DNA from: Nitrospira sp. SG-bin1
Lineage (GTDB): Bacteria > Nitrospirota > Nitrospiria > Nitrospirales > Nitrospiraceae
Reading direction: 5' to 3'
Length of the DNA stretch: 64,000 bases
Assembly: GCA_002083365.1 (NCBI GenBank)
Contig: LVWS01000018.1
Span: 62,001 to 126,000, forward strand
The position numbers and the translations under genes were made by a program. Of this stretch, positions 17,795 through 26,621 are shown in pieces. Every line of letters begins with the position of its first letter. The stretch's first letter is position 1. The notes below the pieces were generated by a model. That model worked only from the letters and a program-made list of their open reading frames with translations, searched no databases and was not told the origin of the DNA.

Positions 17795-19564
17795 CTAGAG
17801 ATAGTGGCCGGTACTGACGGTTTCAATCTGCCGATGTTCGGCGGGACCACCGCTGATGGTCCTGATATGAATGATTTTTTCACCCTTCTTCCCGGCGACT
17901 TTCGCCCAATCGTCCGGATTGGTCGTATTGGGAAGATCCTCGTGTTCCTTGAACTCCTCACGAATGGCACGGATCAGATCGTCAGAGCGCAGGCCTTCCC
18001 CCTCTTGCGCGATCACCCGCTTCACGGCGAATTTTTTCGCGCGTGACACAATGCCCTCGATCAACGCTCCGCTCGCGAAGTCCCGGAAATAGAGAATCTC
18101 CTTTTCACCGTTGGCATACGTGACCTCGATAAACTTATTTTCCTCAGTGGCGGCATACATGGTCTCGACTGTCAGAGTCGTCAATCGATCGACAAGCGCC
18201 TGTCGATCACCCCCATGCCGCTCCAAATCCTCGGCGGCAAACGGGAGATCCGTCGAAATGTACTTCGAAAAAATGTCTCTGGCCGCCGTGGCGTCCGGCC
18301 TTCCGACCTTGACCTTGACATCCAATCGGCCGGCCCGAAGCACCGCTGGATCGATCAAATCCTGCCGGTTGCTGGCCCCGATGACGATGACATTGCGCAA
18401 TCTCTCCACCCCATCGATCTCTGAGAGGAATTGCGGAACGATCGTCGATTCGATATCCGAGGAAATACCGGTTCCACGGGTTCTGAAGAGGGCATCCATT
18501 TCATCAAAAAACACGATCACAGGATGGCCATCCTCGGCCCGCTCCTTGGCTTTCTTGAACACCTCGCGCACCTGACGCTCCGACTCCCCGACGTATTTAT
18601 TGAGCAATTCTGGGCCTTTCACGTGAAGAAAGTAACTTCGGATCTCCTTTCCGGTTCGATGGCCCAACTTCTTGGCGATCGAATTGGCGACGGCTTTCGC
18701 GATCAACGTTTTCCCACATCCGGGGGGACCGTAGAGCAACACCCCTTTCGGTGCGCTGAGCTTATACTGGGAAAACACGTGCGGATGCAGGAACGGCAGT
18801 TCGACGGCATCGCGCACTTGCTCCAATTCTTTCTGGAGCCCTCCGATGTGCTCATAGTCGACATCCGGAACCTCTTCCAGCACAAGCTCTTCCGCTTCGG
18901 ATTTCGGCAACTTCTCGATGACATAGCCGGAACGGGGGTCATACAACAGATGGTCCCCTACACTCAGACGTTCTGCCAGCAGCGGATCGCCGAGCTCGGC
19001 CACTTTCTCCTCATCGAAATGGAGCGTGACCAACGCCCGTCCCCCTTCCAGTACGTCTTTGAGTCGGACGACCTCTCCCTGATGATCGAAGTCCTTCACT
19101 TCGATCACGTTGAGAGCCTCATTCAAAACGACTTCCTGCCCCTTTCGCAACGCATCGCGCTTGATCGCGGGATGAAGGCTGACCTTCATTTTTCGTCCCG
19201 ACACATAGACATTTCCCGTACCGTCCGCATTCATGCTGGAAAAAATGGCATAGGCCGACGGCGGCGCGGTCAATTTTTCCACCTCAGTACGCAGCGCTTC
19301 GATCTGTGCCTTCGCCTCTTGCAGCGTGGCCACGAGTTTTTCATTCTGCTTGTTGGCTTGATCGAGTTGATGTCGCGATTGATAGAGTCGACGGATCTCT
19401 TCTTCCATCGACTGAATCTGCACACGGAGTTTGTCAACCTCACGTGCGTGCTCGTCGTTTTTGTGAATCATCTCCCCATTCCCCTCAGACAGCCGCTTCG
19501 TAATCTTCTTGACAGAATCTCGGAGGGACCGGAGTCGATTTGGCTGGCCCTTGCTTTCCGCCAT
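17795..19564 (-). CDS. mpa: Proteasome-associated AAA+ ATPase Mpa/ARC
   Basis: 589 aa. It has an N-terminal coiled coil (about residues 20-100), then the tandem OB domains (IFSSMNADGTGNVYVSGRKMK), then the AAA module with Walker A GPPGCGKT near residue 280 and Walker B VIVFFDEMDA near residue 350. The C-terminus is GHYL, close to the GQYL tail that docks Mpa in the alpha ring. It recognises the Pup-like tag with the coiled coil, unfolds the substrate and feeds the proteasome. The ATG at 19564 gives a start matching mycobacterial Mpa; a longer frame reaches 19816 but crosses the promoter. First gene of the operon. Confidence 0.95.
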   Translation of the reverse strand: MAESKGQPNRLRSLRDSVKKITKRLSEGNGEMIHKNDEHAREVDKLRVQIQSMEEEIRRLYQSRHQLDQANKQNEKLVATLQEAKAQIEALRTEVEKLTAPPSAYAIFSSMNADGTGNVYVSGRKMKVSLHPAIKRDALRKGQEVVLNEALNVIEVKDFDHQGEVVRLKDVLEGGRALVTLHFDEEKVAELGDPLLAERLSVGDHLLYDPRSGYVIEKLPKSEAEELVLEEVPDVDYEHIGGLQKELEQVRDAVELPFLHPHVFSQYKLSAPKGVLLYGPPGCGKTLIAKAVANSIAKKLGHRTGKEIRSYFLHVKGPELLNKYVGESERQVREVFKKAKERAEDGHPVIVFFDEMDALFRTRGTGISSDIESTIVPQFLSEIDGVERLRNVIVIGASNRQDLIDPAVLRAGRLDVKVKVGRPDATAARDIFSKYISTDLPFAAEDLERHGGDRQALVDRLTTLTVETMYAATEENKFIEVTYANGEKEILYFRDFASGALIEGIVSRAKKFAVKRVIAQEGEGLRSDDLIRAIREEFKEHEDLPNTTNPDDWAKVAGKKGEKIIHIRTISGGPAEHRQIETVSTGHYL

Positions 19565-19625
19565 ATCGGGACAACGCGAACAACTCGCAACACCAAGCCG
19601 CAGCGTGAAAACAGGTCGTGATCGG

Positions 19626-19654
19626 ATTCTAACATCCGTCCTGGGGGTGGTCAA
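19626..19654 (-). promoter_or_regulatory. Sigma-70-type promoter of the proteasome operon
   Basis: On the minus strand TTGACC (19654-19649) and TAGAAT (19631-19626) are separated by exactly 17 bases, about 60 bases upstream of the mpa ATG. Each box differs from consensus at one position. Confidence 0.65.
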
Positions 19655-19704
19655 CTCCAACAGGTGATCGCGCGCGGGACACATTCCCGCCACCTGGAAG
19701 CGAT

Positions 19705-20331
19705 TCACGTTTCCAGCGCATCTCGGAACTCGCGCACCGCGACACCGACATCCTCTCGAGTCAATACGGCACCGATCACGGCAACTCCATGTGCGCCGGC
19801 TCGGCGAACCTCGCACACCCGTTCACTCGTCATCCCTCCGATGGCGAAGATCGGGATTGACGATCGGCGACAGACGTCGGCAAGAAGCTCCAACCCGAGC
19901 GGGGGTCCGAACGAACGTTTCGACGGTGTCTCGAAAATCGGACCAAAGACGACGTAATCGGCACCACCCTGACCCGCACGTTGTACCTCCTCAACCGAAT
20001 GTGTGGAAACTCCAATCAACCGATCTGATCCAATCACTCGACGTACTGGGGAGGGAGGGAGACTATCAGATCGAAGGTGCACCCCATTCAAGTTCAACGC
20101 CATCATCAGGTCGACACGATCATTGAGGATCAGAGCCGCTCCGTGCGGCGCCGCGATCGATCGAATTTCCAGCGCCAGTGAAAGCAATTCGCGCGTCGAT
20201 AGATCCCGTTCCCGCAGTTGGACGGCGGGCAACCCGGCGCTGACCGCCTGAAGGATTAGAGAGGGGAGGGACTGGTGGCCTATTTGAGTCCTGTCGGTGA
20301 CGAGCAGCAGACGAAAATCTACCGGGGGCAT
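19705..20331 (-). CDS. thiE: Thiamine-phosphate synthase
   Basis: 208 aa TIM-barrel enzyme. Family motifs are AVQLRERDLSTREL (pyrophosphate/substrate binding), LILNDRVDL, GVHLRSDSLP, VFGPIFETPSKRS and PIFAIGGMT. It joins the HMP-pyrophosphate and thiazole-phosphate moieties into thiamine phosphate. Third gene after thiS and thiG, with a 121-base gap to thiG that shows no terminator or TPP riboswitch. Confidence 0.93.
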   Translation of the reverse strand: MPPVDFRLLLVTDRTQIGHQSLPSLILQAVSAGLPAVQLRERDLSTRELLSLALEIRSIAAPHGAALILNDRVDLMMALNLNGVHLRSDSLPPSPVRRVIGSDRLIGVSTHSVEEVQRAGQGGADYVVFGPIFETPSKRSFGPPLGLELLADVCRRSSIPIFAIGGMTSERVCEVRRAGAHGVAVIGAVLTREDVGVAVREFRDALET

Positions 20332-20452
20332 TGGTAAGAGGTTGAGAGGGAAGGACTGGGCACCGGGCTCATCGATAACCGGTTAATCACGTTCAGTCGT
20401 TTTTTGTCGCTCATCGTACTGAGGACTCGGCACTCGACACTCAAAACGAATT

Positions 20453-21226
20453 TCAGAGCATGCCTTCGATCGGGCTGCTGGCGGTCGCGTAGAGTTTTCT
20501 GGGGATGCGGCCGGCCTTATAAGCCAGACGACCGGCATGGACGGCATACTTCATCGCTTCCGCCATTGCAAGAGGATGCTGCGCACCCGCAATGGCTGTA
20601 TTCATCAGAACCGCGTCGGCTCCGTACTCCATGGCGAGAGCCGCGTCCGACGCCGTTCCGACACCGGCATCAACGATGATCGGTACCTTGACGGTTTCCA
20701 TGATGATCTTCAAATTGTACGGATTCCGGATACCGAGCCCGGACCCGATGGGCGCCGCTAAAGGCATGACCGCCGGGCAGCCGATATCCACCAACCTCTT
20801 CGCGACGATGGGGTCGTCATTCGTATACGGCAGAACGATAAATCCTTCTTTAATGAGAATCTTGGCCGCTTCGATCAAGCCGGCTGTATCGGGGAACAGC
20901 GTTCTCTCGTCGCCGAGCACTTCCAACTTCACCAAATCAGACACACCGGCCGCACGAGCCAACCTCGAATAGCGTACCGCATCTTCCACGGTATAACATC
21001 CGGCCGTGTTGGGCAGAATCGTATATTTCTTCGGATCGATGTAATCGAGCAGATTGTCCTTCGATCGATCGGTGATGTTCACTCGACGAACCGCGACCGT
21101 CACGACATCAGCACCGGACGCTTCAATGGCTTTTTGGGTCTCCACAAAGTCTTTGTATTTTCCCGTTCCAACCCATAATCGGGACTTGAATTCACGTCCC
21201 GCGATCATCAACCGGTCATCCGTCAT
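20453..21226 (-). CDS. thiG: Thiazole synthase
   Basis: 257 aa. Family features are RLWVGTGKYKDF at the start, VVTVAVRRVN, TAGCYTVEDAVRYSRLAR, the lysine-containing LVKLEVLGDERTLFPD (Schiff-base lysine region), and PLAAPIGSGLGIRNP plus PIIVDAGVGTASDAALAMEYGADAVL split between the phosphate-binding loops. It builds the thiazole ring from deoxyxylulose phosphate, dehydroglycine and sulfur from ThiS thiocarboxylate. Ten bases separate it from thiS. Confidence 0.95.
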   Translation of the reverse strand: MTDDRLMIAGREFKSRLWVGTGKYKDFVETQKAIEASGADVVTVAVRRVNITDRSKDNLLDYIDPKKYTILPNTAGCYTVEDAVRYSRLARAAGVSDLVKLEVLGDERTLFPDTAGLIEAAKILIKEGFIVLPYTNDDPIVAKRLVDIGCPAVMPLAAPIGSGLGIRNPYNLKIIMETVKVPIIVDAGVGTASDAALAMEYGADAVLMNTAIAGAQHPLAMAEAMKYAVHAGRLAYKAGRIPRKLYATASSPIEGML

Positions 21227-21235
21227 GGTGTCCTC

Positions 21236-21463
21236 TTAGCATGCTCCGCCGCCGATAAAACCCAGAATCTCGACCCGGTCTCCATTTTTGAGCTGACGTT
21301 GACCAAAGATCGCCCGATCGAGAATTTCGAGATTCAGCTCCACGGCCACCCGTTCGGCCCGAATGTCGAGGTCCGCCAATAGATCGGCAACCGTTGCACC
21401 ACACCGCCACGTCCGTGCCTGGCCGTTCACATGGATTTCGATCGCGTCCTGCACGGCTTTCAT
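21236..21463 (-). CDS. thiS: Sulfur carrier protein ThiS with two extra C-terminal residues
   Basis: 75 aa beta-grasp protein with VNGQARTWRCGATVADLLADL and RVAVELNLEI at the usual places. The C-terminus is FIGGGAC followed by TAA, so two residues (Ala-Cys) follow the glycines that normally form the thiocarboxylate end. Either a protease trims it, as for some other ubiquitin-like sulfur carriers, or the protein uses a different terminus. Directly upstream of thiG. Confidence 0.88.
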   Translation of the reverse strand: MKAVQDAIEIHVNGQARTWRCGATVADLLADLDIRAERVAVELNLEILDRAIFGQRQLKNGDRVEILGFIGGGAC

Positions 21464-21555
21464 CCTATGGGACCGGAATTCACCTTGTCAACAAAGCGGC
21501 CCTTGCTTGATTGGGGGCGGAAACTTCACAATAGATCCATTAAGATAGGCTCATC

Positions 21556-22026
21556 ATGAGAGAAAACAATCAGCGACTGGCCGCTCTTTTCCAATCGATC
21601 GCCAATCTTTTGTCCTCCCAACGGGCGAACCCCTACCGAGTGCGGGCGTATCGACGGGCCGCGGAGGCCTTACTTGCTCTCGAAGAGGATGTCGCGGCAG
21701 TGGCGGAGCGCCAGGAGTTGGAGGAGATTGACGGGATCGGCACTGATCTGACCAAAAAAATCCACGAGTTTCTGGAAACCGGCACTCTCCGCGCTTACGA
21801 AGAGCTCCGGACCCCGCTTCCGCCGGGCGTCAGGAGTTGGGCTACCCTTCCAGGGCTCTCCGAGTCACTCGTAGCCTATCTGTACTTCCGACTCGGCATA
21901 CAGACGCTCTCCGACCTCGATCAACTCATTCGCTCGCACCTGCTTCGTACCTTGCCTGGCTTCTCAGGATCGGAGGAGCACTTATTACAGGCAGTCCGTC
22001 AACAGATGCGCGATCACCAACCCTAA
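21556..22026 (+). CDS. Helix-hairpin-helix protein, PolX/Pol-beta N-domain-like
   Basis: 156 aa. The first 80 residues (LFQSIANLLSSQRANPYRVRAYRRAA...IDGIGTDLTKKIHEFLETG) match the 8-kDa-like HHH region at the N-terminus of family X DNA polymerases, and a second HHH-like segment follows (TLPGFSGSEEHLLQAV). The polymerase and PHP domains are absent, so it is a stand-alone DNA-binding module or a relic. Divergent from thiS and overlapping the ctpA end by four bases. Function unknown. Confidence 0.65.
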   Translation: MRENNQRLAALFQSIANLLSSQRANPYRVRAYRRAAEALLALEEDVAAVAERQELEEIDGIGTDLTKKIHEFLETGTLRAYEELRTPLPPGVRSWATLPGLSESLVAYLYFRLGIQTLSDLDQLIRSHLLRTLPGFSGSEEHLLQAVRQQMRDHQP

Positions 22027-23375
22027 GAACTCTTGAGCTCCTTGAAGATTTTCCAGCTTTTCAGCAATTCGACCGCCTTCTGCAGCTGAACATCCTGTTC
22101 AAGCGAAAGTTCGCCCCCCGGTTCGCTCGGCAATGACGGCGGAGTCGTCCCGTTCTTCGGACCGGCTTCCTCGGGAGACTTTCCATTCGTCTGTGGCGGA
22201 GACTCCTTTCCGGTTGGTGCCTTAGCGGTTGTATCCTTTTCAGTCGGCTTCCCGTCTGGCGCTTTCGCCAGAACCGGGGCGGAGAGCTTCACCACGATAT
22301 CGGGAGTAATTCCGGTCGACTGGATCGATCGACCTTTTGGCGTATAGTACTTTGCGGTGGTGAGGCGAAGCCCGGACCCATCGCCCAGGGCCAGGATCGT
22401 CTGCACCGATCCTTTCCCGAACGAGGTCGTCCCGACCACAACGGCCCGCCCCCAGTCTTGCAACGCTCCGGCCACGATTTCCGACGCACTTGCCGACCCT
22501 TCGTTGACAAGAATGATGACCGGAAGATCTTCCAGCTGATCCTTGGACTTCGCGAACCATTCGTCCTTTTTTCCTTCCCGGCTCTTCGTATACACGACCA
22601 GCTTCCCGCTGGGAAGAAATTGCTCGGAGACATCCACGGCTGCGGTCAGCAAGCCACCGGGATTGTTCCGCAGGTCTAGAATGGTTCCTTGGACCTTTTG
22701 TTCCCTGAACTGTTTAATCGCTTTAGACAGGTCCCGTCCGGTAGCTTCCTGAAACTGAGTCAAGCGGACATAGCCAAGATTGTCGATGATCTTCGACTTC
22801 ACACTTTCGATCTTGATCGTGTCTCGGACCAGAGTGAAGACCAAGGGCTCCAGTGTCCCTTCCCGTTGAACGGTGAGGTTGACCTTACTGCCTTTCGGCC
22901 CTCGCATCTTTTGGACCGCATCCATCAACGTCAGATCTTTCGTGGGGTCATCGTTGACTTTAATGATGAAATCGCCTGCCTTGATCCCGGCCCGATGCGC
23001 CGGCGTGCCTTCGATCGGTGCGATCACCGCGAGCCGGTTGTCCTTCACGCCGATCTGAATGCCGACCCCGCCGAATTCTCCCCTGGTTTCGACCTGCATC
23101 TCTTTGTACATCTCCGGAGTCATGTAGGCGGAGTGTGGATCGAGCGTCGACAGCATCCCGCGAATGGCGCCTTGAATAAGGTCCTTCGGCTTCGTCTCGT
23201 CGACATAGTGCTTTTGAACCTGATTCAAGACCTCGGAGAAGGTTTTGAGCTCCTCATAGGTTTCGCCGGCATGCCCGGTGCGTTCCCAGCCTTTCCCGAT
23301 GACGACGCCACCGAGCAGGGCGAGCGCGATCATCGGGGCGACCACCCAAGACTTCCGCCGAGGCTGCTGTTCCAT
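22023..23375 (-). CDS. ctpA: Carboxy-terminal processing protease (S41)
   Basis: 450 aa from the ATG at 23375. It has an N-terminal membrane anchor (residues 11-28), then a PDZ domain (GVGIQIGVKDNRLAVIAPI), then the S41 protease core with the catalytic serine in NEGSASASEIVAGAL and the lysine in TTSFGKGSVQT. The C-terminal 90 residues are low-complexity (P, K, T, E). Periplasmic processing protease. It lies directly downstream of the envC-like gene on the same strand. A TTG-initiated longer frame is not preferred. Confidence 0.9.
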   Translation of the reverse strand: MEQQPRRKSWVVAPMIALALLGGVVIGKGWERTGHAGETYEELKTFSEVLNQVQKHYVDETKPKDLIQGAIRGMLSTLDPHSAYMTPEMYKEMQVETRGEFGGVGIQIGVKDNRLAVIAPIEGTPAHRAGIKAGDFIIKVNDDPTKDLTLMDAVQKMRGPKGSKVNLTVQREGTLEPLVFTLVRDTIKIESVKSKIIDNLGYVRLTQFQEATGRDLSKAIKQFREQKVQGTILDLRNNPGGLLTAAVDVSEQFLPSGKLVVYTKSREGKKDEWFAKSKDQLEDLPVIILVNEGSASASEIVAGALQDWGRAVVVGTTSFGKGSVQTILALGDGSGLRLTTAKYYTPKGRSIQSTGITPDIVVKLSAPVLAKAPDGKPTEKDTTAKAPTGKESPPQTNGKSPEEAGPKNGTTPPSLPSEPGGELSLEQDVQLQKAVELLKSWKIFKELKSS

Positions 23376-23443
23376 AGTCTTCACATCCCTTCTTCCCGGC
23401 GTTGCCGAACCATCCGACTCAATCGGTTTTGGCAACGCCGATC

Positions 23444-24625
23444 TTATCGTTTTGCCAGCCAGTGGAGCGGATCGACCGGCTCGGCTCCCTCACGTAGCTC
23501 GAAGTATAATGTATTTTCTCCGATCATGCCCGTATCCCCCGTCTCTCCGATCGGTTGGCCTTCGACCACTTGCTCACCCGCTCTGGCCAAAATCTTGGAC
23601 GCGTGTGCATACAGCGAAAAGAATCCGTTGGCGTGATCTAAGATTATAACGAGTCCGTATCCTTTCAACCAGTCGGCATACACCACGCTCCCGGCCATGA
23701 CGGCATGAATCAAGCTCCCCTCTGTTGTTCGGATCTCAATACCTTTGCGCTGCACATAGGTGTTGAACGTCGGGTGCTTCTGCCGTCCGAAAAACGATAC
23801 GACTTTTCCATCGGCCGGCCAGGGCAGTGTACCCCTGATCCCATGAGCCAATGATGAAGACGAAGGTGGGGGCATGGCTATGGCACGTCGGCGCGTTTCC
23901 AGATCATGCAACAAGCCATCCACGCGTGAGGCGGAACGCTCCAACTCCTCAACCGCACGATTGTAGGCGTCCTTTTCATGCGTGATCTTCGCGAGAAACA
24001 CTTTCTTTTCCCGCTGAAGTACTCGAATGTCGGCCAGCTTCTTCTCGACATTGAGCTTGAAGGCGACCAATCCCGTTCTGGCCTCGGCGCGCTGACGTTC
24101 CGCCTGCTCCATCCGCTCCATATCGGCTCGGAACGTCTCCAACAGCTCGTAATCCTTGAGTGATACGGCGGAAAGGTACTGCCCACGGCGTTGAAAATCA
24201 CTGTACGAGTTCGCCGTCAAGAGTGCCTTCACATGACCAAATCGACCTTCCATATACTGCACGCGGAGTCGCGCAAGGATGGCTTCACGCCGTGCGTCAA
24301 TGCTGGCTCGCATCGACCCCAGCCGTTCCGTGATCTCTTCAATCTCCCGATCCTTCTGCCGCAGTCTCTTACCGATGTCCTGATGATCTTGGCGATGATG
24401 CACCAATCGTTCATCCAGAGTTTGGAGACCTTGCAACACTGACTCGCGTTTTTTTTCTGCTTCTTCGGCCCGTTTTCGCTTCTCCTCGATCTTGCCTTTC
24501 AGCGTTTCCAGTTTCCTTCTTTCCCGTTCGATTTTTTCTGAGATGGGATCATTGGCGGCATCCGCCACCGAGGCCAATCCTCCCATCACGAGACATCCGA
24601 GAAGGATAGGGCACAGGATTCTCAT
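23444..24625 (-). CDS. EnvC-like murein hydrolase activator
   Basis: 393 aa with a signal peptide (MRILCPILLGCLVMGGLASVADA), about 200 residues of coiled coil, and a C-terminal LytM domain. The LytM zinc ligands are altered: the segment RKGIEIRTTEGSLIHAV lacks the usual His, and LYFELREG replaces the HxH motif. This is the degenerate pattern of EnvC, which activates amidases instead of cutting peptidoglycan. The ATG overlaps the ftsX stop, so it is translated with FtsEX, its known partner complex in cell separation. Confidence 0.85.
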   Translation of the reverse strand: MRILCPILLGCLVMGGLASVADAANDPISEKIERERRKLETLKGKIEEKRKRAEEAEKKRESVLQGLQTLDERLVHHRQDHQDIGKRLRQKDREIEEITERLGSMRASIDARREAILARLRVQYMEGRFGHVKALLTANSYSDFQRRGQYLSAVSLKDYELLETFRADMERMEQAERQRAEARTGLVAFKLNVEKKLADIRVLQREKKVFLAKITHEKDAYNRAVEELERSASRVDGLLHDLETRRRAIAMPPPSSSSLAHGIRGTLPWPADGKVVSFFGRQKHPTFNTYVQRKGIEIRTTEGSLIHAVMAGSVVYADWLKGYGLVIILDHANGFFSLYAHASKILARAGEQVVEGQPIGETGDTGMIGENTLYFELREGAEPVDPLHWLAKR

Positions 24626-25521
24626 GCCCGACCTTCTCCCACACGAAGAAGCGAGACCACGCTCCCGGCAAAACCAAGCCCCATGCCCGCCAGAACCAAC
24701 GCCAAGCACACTGAGAGGGGGAAGAAGGAGAGCATGCCTTCAATCCCGCTGAAACGGCCGGTCAACCGAATCTGCTGTCGAAACAGTTCAAACGCGAACT
24801 TAAGCATGCCCAATGAGAGTGCACTGCCACAGGCTCCTAGCACGGCTCCTTCAAGGAAATAAGGAATACGGATAAACGTCCGTGTGGCTCCAATGGAACG
24901 GAGGATTTCGATCTCTTCCCGTCTGGCCAACAGTGCGAGTCGGGTCGTATTGCCGATGATGGTCACCGCGGCCGCGGAGAGGAGGACACCCACCGCGATC
25001 GCCACCAGTTCGATATATCCGATCAATCCCGCCAGCATGCGGATCCATTCTTGATTATAGTCGACCTTGGCCACGCCTTCCATGATTTGCACTCGTTCGA
25101 CCCAGCTTTTCATGGCATCCGGAGACCGAAAGTTCGGCGCAAGCGTCACCACAAACGAGGCGGGAAGCGGGTTCTCCCCGAGCCCTTCGAGTAAGTGCGA
25201 TTCACTGGGGAATTGAGCTCGAAATTCGCCCAGCGCCTCTTCTTTTGAAATAAAGAGCACTTCGTCCACCATACGATCGAGCTTAAGTTTTCGCTCGAGC
25301 TCTTGCACTTTTTCAATGGAAAGTCGTTCCTCCAAATAGACCATGACCTTGACGTCTTCCTGGAGCGACCACGCCGCGTTCCGAAGATTGACATAGAGCA
25401 ACAGAAAGATGCCGACACAGGCTAGGGTAAACGCCGTGGTGAGCACGGCGACGATCGTGGTCGTGCGGTTGGTCCGCATATTCGCCCATGCTTCGCGAAC
25501 CAAGTAAAATAGCCGCCTCAT
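24622..25521 (-). CDS. ftsX: Cell division protein FtsX
   Basis: 299 aa permease-like protein with four membrane segments (about residues 21-45, 170-195, 225-248 and 263-285) and an extracytoplasmic loop between the first two (VKVMVYLEERLSIEKVQELERKL start), the FtsX plan. It overlaps the ftsE stop and the envC start. With FtsE it forms an ABC-type complex that transmits division signals to the EnvC-like activator. Confidence 0.92.
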   Translation of the reverse strand: MRRLFYLVREAWANMRTNRTTTIVAVLTTAFTLACVGIFLLLYVNLRNAAWSLQEDVKVMVYLEERLSIEKVQELERKLKLDRMVDEVLFISKEEALGEFRAQFPSESHLLEGLGENPLPASFVVTLAPNFRSPDAMKSWVERVQIMEGVAKVDYNQEWIRMLAGLIGYIELVAIAVGVLLSAAAVTIIGNTTRLALLARREEIEILRSIGATRTFIRIPYFLEGAVLGACGSALSLGMLKFAFELFRQQIRLTGRFSGIEGMLSFFPLSVCLALVLAGMGLGFAGSVVSLLRVGEGRA

Positions 25522-26207
25522 ACTCCGACCCCTTCTCCGATCCGCCGTTCCGACAACAACACACCGTGCATCAGGGTGACCACCCGCCGATTCGCCTGAC
25601 TCAGAACATGCGGATCGTGCGTCGCCACGATCACGGTCGTCCCCCGGGTATTGATCAATTTGAACAACTCGATGATTTCCCTGGTGCGTTCCGGATCAAG
25701 ATTGCCGGTCGGTTCGTCGGCTAGGAGCACCACCGGCCCATTGACGATCGCCCGCGCGATGCAGACTCGCTGCTGCTCTCCCGTTGAAAGGCTGTTCGGC
25801 AGTTGATCTTTTTTATGTTCGACATCGACGGCACGCAACGCCTCCGTCACCTTCCGACGAATATCTTTCTCGGATGCTCCTTGAACAATCAACGGGAGCG
25901 CCACATTGTCGAAGACCGACTTCTTCGGCAAGAGACGAAAGTCTTGAAACACCGCGCCGACCTTCCGTCGAAGAAAGGGAATCTCGGACGGTCTGAGCTT
26001 CGTCACATTCTTCCCATGGACGAAAATCTGCCCCTCGTCCGGTTGCTCTTCCCCGATCAACATGCGTAACAAAGTTGACTTCCCCGCTCCGCTCGCCCCC
26101 ATGAGAAGGACGAAATCACCCTTCTCGATCTCCAGCGTGACATCGGACAGTGCGGCTTTCCGATCATGCCATTTGGACACATGGATGAGTTGAATGATCG
26201 CATCCAT
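25518..26207 (-). CDS. ftsE: Cell division ATP-binding protein FtsE
   Basis: 229 aa ABC ATPase with Walker A GASGAGKST near residue 37, Q-loop VFQDFRLL, signature LSTGEQQRVCIARA (S-T-G-E-Q variant of LSGGQ) and Walker B VVLLADEPTGNLD. The start follows an ideal AAAGGAGGA site. The arrangement ftsE-ftsX-envC-ctpA is conserved in many bacteria. Confidence 0.93.
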   Translation of the reverse strand: MDAIIQLIHVSKWHDRKAALSDVTLEIEKGDFVLLMGASGAGKSTLLRMLIGEEQPDEGQIFVHGKNVTKLRPSEIPFLRRKVGAVFQDFRLLPKKSVFDNVALPLIVQGASEKDIRRKVTEALRAVDVEHKKDQLPNSLSTGEQQRVCIARAIVNGPVVLLADEPTGNLDPERTREIIELFKLINTRGTTVIVATHDPHVLSQANRRVVTLMHGVLLSERRIGEGVGV

Positions 26208-26236
26208 GGAATCCTCCTTTTCGAAGGACGGGGCCC

Positions 26237-26617
26237 TCAATATTCGGCGACTTCAAATGCGTTTTCGAGATGTTGGATCCGCCCTTGGTCCGAGGGACTC
26301 CCCTGAACCAATACCACATCAAATCGGCAAGCCTTCTCGGACCAATGTCGTTGTGCCAAATATTGAGCGGCCAGTCTCGCCAATCTGTCCCGCTTACGGT
26401 GGTCCACCGCGAATAGGGCCCCGCCAAAGGCTTCCGTGGCTCTGCCCTTCACTTCGACGAAGACCACGACACCATGGTCTTCCGCCACGAGGTCCAATTC
26501 TCCGAACGACGTCCGTACGTTGCGATCGAGAATTCGATAGCCCTTGGCCAGCAAGAACCGTTCGGCTTGCATTTCGCTGGCTTGACCGAACTGATGACGC
26601 GGATCGGACGTGGCCAT
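26237..26617 (-). CDS. yraN: YraN family (UPF0102) nuclease-fold protein
   Basis: 126 aa. The restriction-endonuclease-like core is GELDLVAEDHGVVVFVEVKGR around residues 40-60 (D...E-V-K pattern). Start ATG lies a few bases after the rnhB stop. YraN proteins commonly sit next to rnhB; a role in Holliday junction processing or DNA uptake has been suggested for related proteins, unproven here. Confidence 0.85.
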   Translation of the reverse strand: MATSDPRHQFGQASEMQAERFLLAKGYRILDRNVRTSFGELDLVAEDHGVVVFVEVKGRATEAFGGALFAVDHRKRDRLARLAAQYLAQRHWSEKACRFDVVLVQGSPSDQGRIQHLENAFEVAEY

Positions 26618-26621
26618 GCGT

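Noticed and set aside
18431..19621. 396-aa plus-strand frame opposite mpa
   Set aside because: Composition (His/Leu/Arg-rich) is that of a complement of a charged coiled-coil/AAA gene; mpa is unambiguous.
20332..21555. TPP riboswitch for the thi genes
   Set aside because: No thi-box-like CTGAGA...ACCTGA arrangement was seen before thiS or thiE.
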